Below, piece after piece: positions 7,615-11,142 of a stretch of 11,142 nucleotides of DNA (position 1 is its first letter; every line of letters starts with the position of its first letter). The DNA lies in assembly GCA_002381695.1 (NCBI GenBank), contig DFXM01000049.1, positions 1-11,142 on the forward strand, read 5' to 3'. The notes under the pieces were generated by a model. That model was not told the origin of the DNA. It was given only the letters and a program-made list of their open reading frames with translations, and did no database searches. The DNA comes from Clostridium sp. UBA4108. Lineage in GTDB: Bacteria > Bacillota > Clostridia > Clostridiales > Clostridiaceae. A program made the translations under genes and the position numbers.

Positions 7615-8859
7615 TTATTCTATTTTTAAGCTGGCCTTCATATTTTGCCCTTGTCTTGAAAACTCTACTTCTATTGTGTCGCCAGTATTATGTTTATCCT
7701 TAAGTTTATTTAATTCGTCTACAGTTTCAACCTTTTGTCCTGCAAATTTTACAATAACATCCCCAGGTTGTAATCCACCCTTTTGGGCTATACTAAAGTT
7801 ATCTACACTTCTTATATATACTCCTATAGGTAATTTTTCTTTTTCTGATATCTCTTTTGTTATATCCTGAACTCTGATTCCTAGAACTATCTTTTCTTTA
7901 ACTAACACATCTAGCTTACTTTGTGCATCATTAATTGGAATTGCAAATCCAATACCTTCAACACCTTCACCGCCTATTTTAGCAGTGTTTATTCCTATTA
8001 CTTGACCACTAGCATTTATAAGAGGTCCTCCACTATTCCCAGGATTTATAGCTGCATTTGTTTGTATTAAATTTAATTTTTGACCATTACCTGATAAGTC
8101 TACATCTCTATTTACTGCACTAATTATACCATTAGTAACTGATCCCAAATACTCCTTACCCAATGGATTCCCTATAGCTATAACTTGCTCTCCAACTCTA
8201 AGCTGATCAGAATCTCCAATTTCAGCTATTCCTGGCATTTCTACCTTATCCGTAATTTTTACTACAGCTAAATCTGATTCTGGCTGGTAGTTTATTACTT
8301 TAGCATTAACTTCCTTACCATTATTGAAGATAACCTTCACTTGAGTAGCATTTTCTATAACATGATAATTTGTTAGTACATATCCATCCTCTGAGAAAAT
8401 AAAACCTGAACCTATTCCTTCCTGCTCACCCATATTAAACCCAAACATATTGGTAGCAATTGATTTAGTTGACACTCCAACCACTGCTGGTGAAACCTTT
8501 TCCACTACGCTTGGTATGTCCATTGATGAAATTGTACTTGGAGATCCCAATGATTGATTATTACTATTGCTATTAGATTTATTTTGAGTAACTGGTGTAG
8601 TTTCTTTAATGATCGTATAAGTAGTTACCGCCCCTACAGCTCCTCCAAATATAGAACATGCAACCACTAATGCTATATATCCTGCTACTTTCTTTCCTTT
8701 TTTCTTTTTAGGATCTTTATCCCCTCCAAAGCTTCCTCCCTGCTCACCATTATACTGAATGTTGTCATAGCTAAAAGTTGAATTTATATCCTGCGGTACA
8801 TTAACATTAACACTCTCGTTGTTTTCATTATTTTCATAATTATTATTATTGTTATCCAT
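7615..8859 (-). CDS. htrA: Membrane-anchored HtrA/DegP-type serine protease
   Basis: A trypsin-like (S1C) protease with one PDZ domain that degrades or refolds damaged exported proteins outside the cytoplasmic membrane. The 414-residue product has a cytosolic N-terminus rich in Asn (2-18 region), a lysine patch before one transmembrane helix (about 57-84, AGYIALVVAC onward), and a Ser/Asn linker. The protease domain has the triad H166 (TNYHVIE), D196 (PESDLAVV) and S276 (NPGNSGGPL). The PDZ domain is at about 324-413. The start is ATG 8859, with GGGAGG (8869-8874) 9 nt upstream; an in-frame ATG at 8895 lacks a ribosome binding site. It is convergent with fbp. No CIRCE or CtsR site is evident upstream, only an interrupted palindrome at 8990-9003. 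The exact paralogue (HtrA, HtrB or DegP-like) cannot be fixed. Confidence 0.94.
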   Translation of the reverse strand: MDNNNNNYENNENNESVNVNVPQDINSTFSYDNIQYNGEQGGSFGGDKDPKKKKGKKVAGYIALVVACSIFGGAVGAVTTYTIIKETTPVTQNKSNSNSNNQSLGSPSTISSMDIPSVVEKVSPAVVGVSTKSIATNMFGFNMGEQEGIGSGFIFSEDGYVLTNYHVIENATQVKVIFNNGKEVNAKVINYQPESDLAVVKITDKVEMPGIAEIGDSDQLRVGEQVIAIGNPLGKEYLGSVTNGIISAVNRDVDLSGNGQKLNLIQTNAAINPGNSGGPLINASGQVIGINTAKIGGEGVEGIGFAIPINDAQSKLDVLVKEKIVLGIRVQDITKEISEKEKLPIGVYIRSVDNFSIAQKGGLQPGDVIVKFAGQKVETVDELNKLKDKHNTGDTIEVEFSRQGQNMKASLKIE

Positions 8860-8868
8860 AACTCTATT

Positions 8869-8874
8869 CCTCCC
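8869..8874 (-). promoter_or_regulatory. Ribosome binding site fixing the htrA start
   Basis: GGGAGG stands 9 nt before ATG 8859. The ATG at 8895, 12 codons upstream in frame, has no purine-rich sequence before it. Confidence 0.8.
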
Positions 8875-8989
8875 ATTTATTTTTATGTTAGGCATATGAA
8901 ATAAAATACTTACTAGTTATTTTTTAAATATACCTCAATTTATTACTTTTAATTAACTATTCTATACTTAATATTATCGTCACCAATGT

Positions 8990-9003
8990 GTCAGTTAAGT
9001 GAC
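8990..9003. promoter_or_regulatory. Interrupted palindrome upstream of htrA, possible operator
   Basis: GTCAGTTAAGTGAC is symmetric except for one G/G pair in each half (GTCA-N-TTAA-N-TGAC). A further GTCAC lies at 8979-8983. It is about 130 bp upstream of the htrA start. It matches no operator I know (not CIRCE, not a CtsR repeat), and no convincing -35/-10 pair could be placed beside it. Confidence 0.3.
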
Positions 9004-9054
9004 TAAGATGTTACGTTTTTTTTAACTTATAAGGCCTTTTTATGTATGTACTAT

Positions 9055-9090
9055 AAAAAAGACTACTAAACCCTTTTAAATTCAGTAGCC
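9055..9090 (-). terminator. Intrinsic terminator after the small acidic protein gene
   Basis: On the minus strand GGCTACTGAA (9090-9081) pairs with TTTAGTAGTC (9070-9061) through 10 bp, two of them G-U wobbles, around a 10-nt loop, followed at once by six U (9060-9055). The wobbles and the U-run show it is built for the minus strand. It ends the transcript 17 bp past the gene's stop. Confidence 0.85.
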
Positions 9091-9107
9091 TTCCAATTAA
9101 CAAAATA

Positions 9108-9383
9108 TTAATGTTTCTTCTCGTCCTCAGTTAAATATCCGAAGTGATTAAAATCTAAATCTTCAATGACATCATCAACTTCAATATTTCCATAGTCATT
9201 TATATCCTCAAAATACATGTCTTCTCCTGCTTCCATGTCATAATCATGAGTTAAATGTGCTCTTTCATTAGCTTCATCAATTTCTTCCCATGGACTATCT
9301 ACCATCATGCTTGCACTTCTAAAATCCGAAAAATATTTATGCTTATCTGGTGGATATATTGGATTTGAATCTTTTTTATTCAT
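9108..9383 (-). CDS. Small, strongly acidic hypothetical protein
   Basis: I do not recognise this family. The 91-residue product has 26 Asp/Glu against 8 Lys/Arg, giving a strong net negative charge. Its N-terminus is Pro/Tyr/Lys-rich (NPIYPPDKHKYF), followed by DFRSASMMVDSPWEEIDEANER (written here as consecutive segments at 20-28 and 29-41) and an acidic tail with many aromatic residues. There is no cysteine, signal peptide or membrane segment. It is likely real because a perfect AGGAGG (9391-9396) lies 7 nt before its ATG and a good intrinsic terminator follows its stop. It lies downstream of pepT on the same strand, but a terminator-like hairpin separates them, so it may have its own promoter. 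The function is unknown. Confidence 0.75.
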   Translation of the reverse strand: MNKKDSNPIYPPDKHKYFSDFRSASMMVDSPWEEIDEANERAHLTHDYDMEAGEDMYFEDINDYGNIEVDDVIEDLDFNHFGYLTEDEKKH

Positions 9384-9385
9384 AA

Positions 9386-9436
9386 AAAAACCTCCTAAAC
9401 TATTTTTTTATAGTGTGCATAATGTAGGAGGTTTTT
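9386..9436 (-). terminator. pepT terminator hairpin whose 3' arm contains the next gene's ribosome binding site
   Basis: On the minus strand AAAAACCTCCTA (9436-9425) pairs perfectly with TAGGAGGTTTTT (9397-9386), followed by more U. It starts 12 bp after the pepT stop, so it looks like the pepT terminator. The descending arm holds the AGGAGG (9391-9396) of the small acidic protein gene. In a read-through transcript from pepT the site would be hidden. A transcript starting inside the 27-nt loop would lack the first arm and leave it free. A TATAAA at 9407-9412 in the loop could serve as a -10 box, without a visible -35. Confidence 0.75.
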
Positions 9437-9448
9437 ATGTATTCTATT

Positions 9449-10669
9449 TTATTTTTTAGCGTAAAGAATTATTATTTTCACTATTGTTTCTACAGCTTTC
9501 TCCATAGATTCTATAGGTATAAATTCAAACTTACCATGAAAATTGTGCCCACCTGTAAATAGATTGGGTGTTGGCAATCCCATGAATGATAATCTTGCTC
9601 CATCAGTACCACCCCTAATAGGTACAACTACAGGTGTAATATTTAACGCATTCATAGCTTCCATTGCAGTGTTCACAATATGGATCTGTGGCTCCACTTT
9701 TTCCTTCATATTGTAATATTGATCTTTTAACTTTAATTCTATAGTTCCCTGGCCATATTTATTGTTCAATATACTAACTATGTCTTTTAATAATTTTTTC
9801 TTTTTTTCAAAGCTTTCATTAAAGAAATCTCTAATTATATAGCTCATTTCTGTTGTCTCCACAGTACCTGTCATATTTGAAAGCATGAAAAATCCCTCAT
9901 AACCCTCTGTATATTCTGGTCTTTCATTCACTGGCAACAAACTATTTAATTCCATAGCTATATATTGAGTATTAACCATTTTATTTTTAGCAGTGCCTGG
10001 ATGAACATTTCTTCCATGTATGATTACAGTAGCTCCTGCAGCATTGAAGTTTTCATATTCTAATTCTCCAATTCCACCACCATCTACTGTATAAGCAAAA
10101 TCTGCATTGAACTTTTTTACATCGAATTTATCTGCACCTGCACCAATCTCTTCATCAGGAGTAAATCCAATTTTAATAGTTCCATGCTTAATTTCAGGAT
10201 TGTTTATTAAATATTCCATAGCAGTAATTATCTCTGAAACTCCAGCCTTATCATCTGCACCTAGTAGAGTTTTTCCATCTGTAGTTATCAAAGTTTTTCC
10301 TTTATATTCTAACAACTCTGGAAATTCTCTTGGAGAAAGGATAGTATTTTCATTTAATCTTATGTCTTTTCCATCATAGTTCTCAACAAATTGTGGCTTT
10401 ACATCTTTCCCTGAATAGTCTGGTGCTGTATCAAGGTGAGATATAAATCCAATGGTAGGAATTTTCTTATCTATATTAGCTGGTAATGTAGCCATCACAT
10501 ATCCATTGTCATCTACACTAACATCTTGTAACCCTATAGATTTCAATTCTTCACCTATACTTTTAGCTAATATCATTTGACCTGGTGTACTAGGCGTTGT
10601 ATTTGTAGATGTACTTGCTTGAGTATCCTGTGAAACATAACTTAAAAACCTCTCAACAACTTTTACCAT
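9449..10669 (-). CDS. pepT: Peptidase T (tripeptide aminopeptidase)
   Basis: Zinc-dependent cytosolic aminopeptidase of family M20B that removes the N-terminal residue from tripeptides. The 406-residue length is typical. The two-metal site is complete: H78 and D80 in FISHLDTAPD, the Asp pair of LLGADDKAG (139-140), catalytic E173 and ligand E174 in TPDEEIGAG, D196 in YTVDGGG, and H378 in GGHNFHGKFEF. The dimerisation/lid domain (about 210-320) includes VHPGTAKNKMVN and YNMKEKV. The ATG at 10669 has only a weak AGGG (6 nt upstream), but the product starts exactly like known PepT proteins (VVERFLSYV). It is the first gene inside the right repeat array and ends in a hairpin shared with the next gene's leader. 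It probably serves peptide scavenging. Confidence 0.96.
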   Translation of the reverse strand: MVKVVERFLSYVSQDTQASTSTNTTPSTPGQMILAKSIGEELKSIGLQDVSVDDNGYVMATLPANIDKKIPTIGFISHLDTAPDYSGKDVKPQFVENYDGKDIRLNENTILSPREFPELLEYKGKTLITTDGKTLLGADDKAGVSEIITAMEYLINNPEIKHGTIKIGFTPDEEIGAGADKFDVKKFNADFAYTVDGGGIGELEYENFNAAGATVIIHGRNVHPGTAKNKMVNTQYIAMELNSLLPVNERPEYTEGYEGFFMLSNMTGTVETTEMSYIIRDFFNESFEKKKKLLKDIVSILNNKYGQGTIELKLKDQYYNMKEKVEPQIHIVNTAMEAMNALNITPVVVPIRGGTDGARLSFMGLPTPNLFTGGHNFHGKFEFIPIESMEKAVETIVKIIILYAKK

Positions 10670-10708
10670 TTTTATCCCTACTTTCTAAAATACTTATTAA
10701 AAGCATCT

Positions 10709-10714
10709 ATTATA
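10709..10714 (-). promoter_or_regulatory. Possible -10 box of pepT
   Basis: A perfect TATAAT lies 39 bp upstream of the pepT ATG and 47 bp inside the array terminus. No clear -35 hexamer is present at the proper distance. In DNA this AT-rich the match could be chance. Confidence 0.3.
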
Positions 10715-10798
10715 AATTTAATCTTATAACTATATTTTACCCAAAAAATGATTTTATCTCAACTTATTTAGTGAATTGCGCCCAAGGCGCAGAGAATT

Positions 10799-10981
10799 GC
10801 AACTTACAGTTGCAGAGAATTGTGCCAAAGGCACAGAGAATCGGCTTCGCCAGAGAATTGCAACCTAGGGTTGCAGAGAATTGTGCCAAAGGCACAGAGA
10901 ATTGGCTTCGCCAGTGAATTGCAACTTGGGGTTGCAGAGAATTGTGCCAAAGGCACAGAGAATTAGCTTCGCCAGTGAATT
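10799..10981 (+). repeat. Three tandem 61-bp units, each of three small hairpins
   Basis: Units start at 10799, 10860 and 10921, and a fourth begins at 10982 before the pattern changes. Each unit is GCAAC-5 nt-GTTGC, spacer AGAGAATT, GTGCC-AAA-GGCAC, spacer, GGC-TTC-GCC, spacer. The loops of the first hairpin differ (TTACA, CTAGG, TTGGG, CTAGG) while stems and spacers are nearly constant. One unit has a GGC to AGC change that breaks a stem pair. There are no unique spacers, so it is not a CRISPR. Confidence 0.92.
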
Positions 10982-11031
10982 GCAATCTAGGGTTGCAGAG
11001 AAGTGAGCCTTTACTTGTGAGCGAAGCGAAT

Positions 11032-11142
11032 ACTTCTCTGCAACGCAAGTTGCTCTTCTCTGTGAGCGAAGCGAACACTTCTCTGCAACGCAAGTTGCTC
11101 TTCTCTGTGAGCAAAGCGAACACTTCTCTGCAACGCAAGTTG
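11032..11142 (+). repeat. 45-bp tandem units with inverted spacers
   Basis: GCAACGCAAGTTGC starts at 11040, 11085 and 11130. In each unit it is followed by TCTTCTCT, GTGAGCGAAGCGAAC (or GCAAAGC) and ACTTCTCT. The spacers are the reverse complement of the AGAGAAGT type, so this block runs opposite to the 61-bp block. The third unit runs off the window edge. Confidence 0.9.

Larger units (their letters stand above)
10761..11142 (+). repeat. Right hairpin-repeat array, composite, cut by the window edge
   Basis: It begins with AACTTATTTAGTGAA (10761-10775) and a perfect GCGCC/GGCGC hairpin (10778-10790). A 61-bp-period block follows, then a junction (about 10997-11035), then a 45-bp-period block with spacers in the opposite orientation. 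It is the inverted counterpart of the array at 1-185, with the same terminus, units and junction, but three 61-bp periods instead of one. It is G+C-rich compared with the genes beside it and has no sequence resembling a transposase. Long open frames through it are by-products of repeat lengths. Function is unknown. Confidence 0.92.

Noticed and set aside
8860..8895. Longer start of the HtrA-type protease at ATG 8895
   Set aside because: There is no ribosome binding site upstream, while GGGAGG lies inside this extension at the right distance from ATG 8859.
10609..10917. Plus-strand open frame from inside pepT into the array
   Set aside because: It starts antisense in the pepT coding region and ends in repeat DNA, with no ribosome binding site.
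10764..11138. Open frame of 124 codons on the minus strand with a repeated 15-residue motif
   Set aside because: The 15-residue period is just the 45-bp DNA repeat, divisible by three. The frame runs through hairpin units and lacks a ribosome binding site and any family likeness.
10799..11142. CRISPR array
   Set aside because: The tandem units are contiguous with no unique spacers, and each unit is itself a set of hairpins. No cas gene is in the window.

Overview
This AT-rich window reads like the chromosome of a Clostridium-type Firmicute. Strong AGGAGG-type ribosome binding sites, GTG starts, a class III fructose-1,6-bisphosphatase, a σ54-type AAA+ regulator and long AT-rich intergenic hairpins all fit. 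The species cannot be named from the sequence alone. Seven of the eight genes lie on the minus strand; only fbp is on the plus strand.

Layout from left to right: (1) a GC-richer array of short hairpins (1-185) that continues past the left edge of the window. (2) lysA (200-1489, -), preceded in transcription order by an S66 LD-carboxypeptidase gene (1568-2497, -). The pair can release meso-diaminopimelate-containing peptides from cell wall and decarboxylate diaminopimelate to lysine. (3) A 462-bp gene-free stretch (2498-2959) holding a probable promoter, a 90-bp element with perfect 19-bp inverted ends, and a terminator. (4) A σ54-type activator gene (2960-4813, -) with a changed GAFTGA loop, just downstream of a CoA-binding Rossmann protein gene (4864-5250, -). 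(5) A divergent intergenic region, then fbp (5489-7480, +), for gluconeogenesis. (6) A convergent intergenic region with a bidirectional terminator, then an htrA/degP-type membrane-anchored protease (7615-8859, -). (7) A small, very acidic unknown protein (9108-9383, -) and pepT (9449-10669, -). They are separated by a hairpin that looks like a terminator and also contains the small gene's ribosome binding site. (8) A larger hairpin array (10761-11142), in inverted orientation relative to the left one, continuing past the right edge.

The genes are ordinary housekeeping genes. The unusual content is in the non-coding DNA. The two flanking arrays share a 15-bp terminus, a 61-bp-period module made only of small stem-loops joined by 8-nt spacers, and a second 45-bp-period module in which the spacers run in the opposite orientation. 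They differ in module copy number (one period on the left, three on the right). A lone copy of the terminus lies in the loop of a hairpin behind fbp. This looks like a structured, probably dispersed repeat family that is not a CRISPR and encodes no convincing protein.
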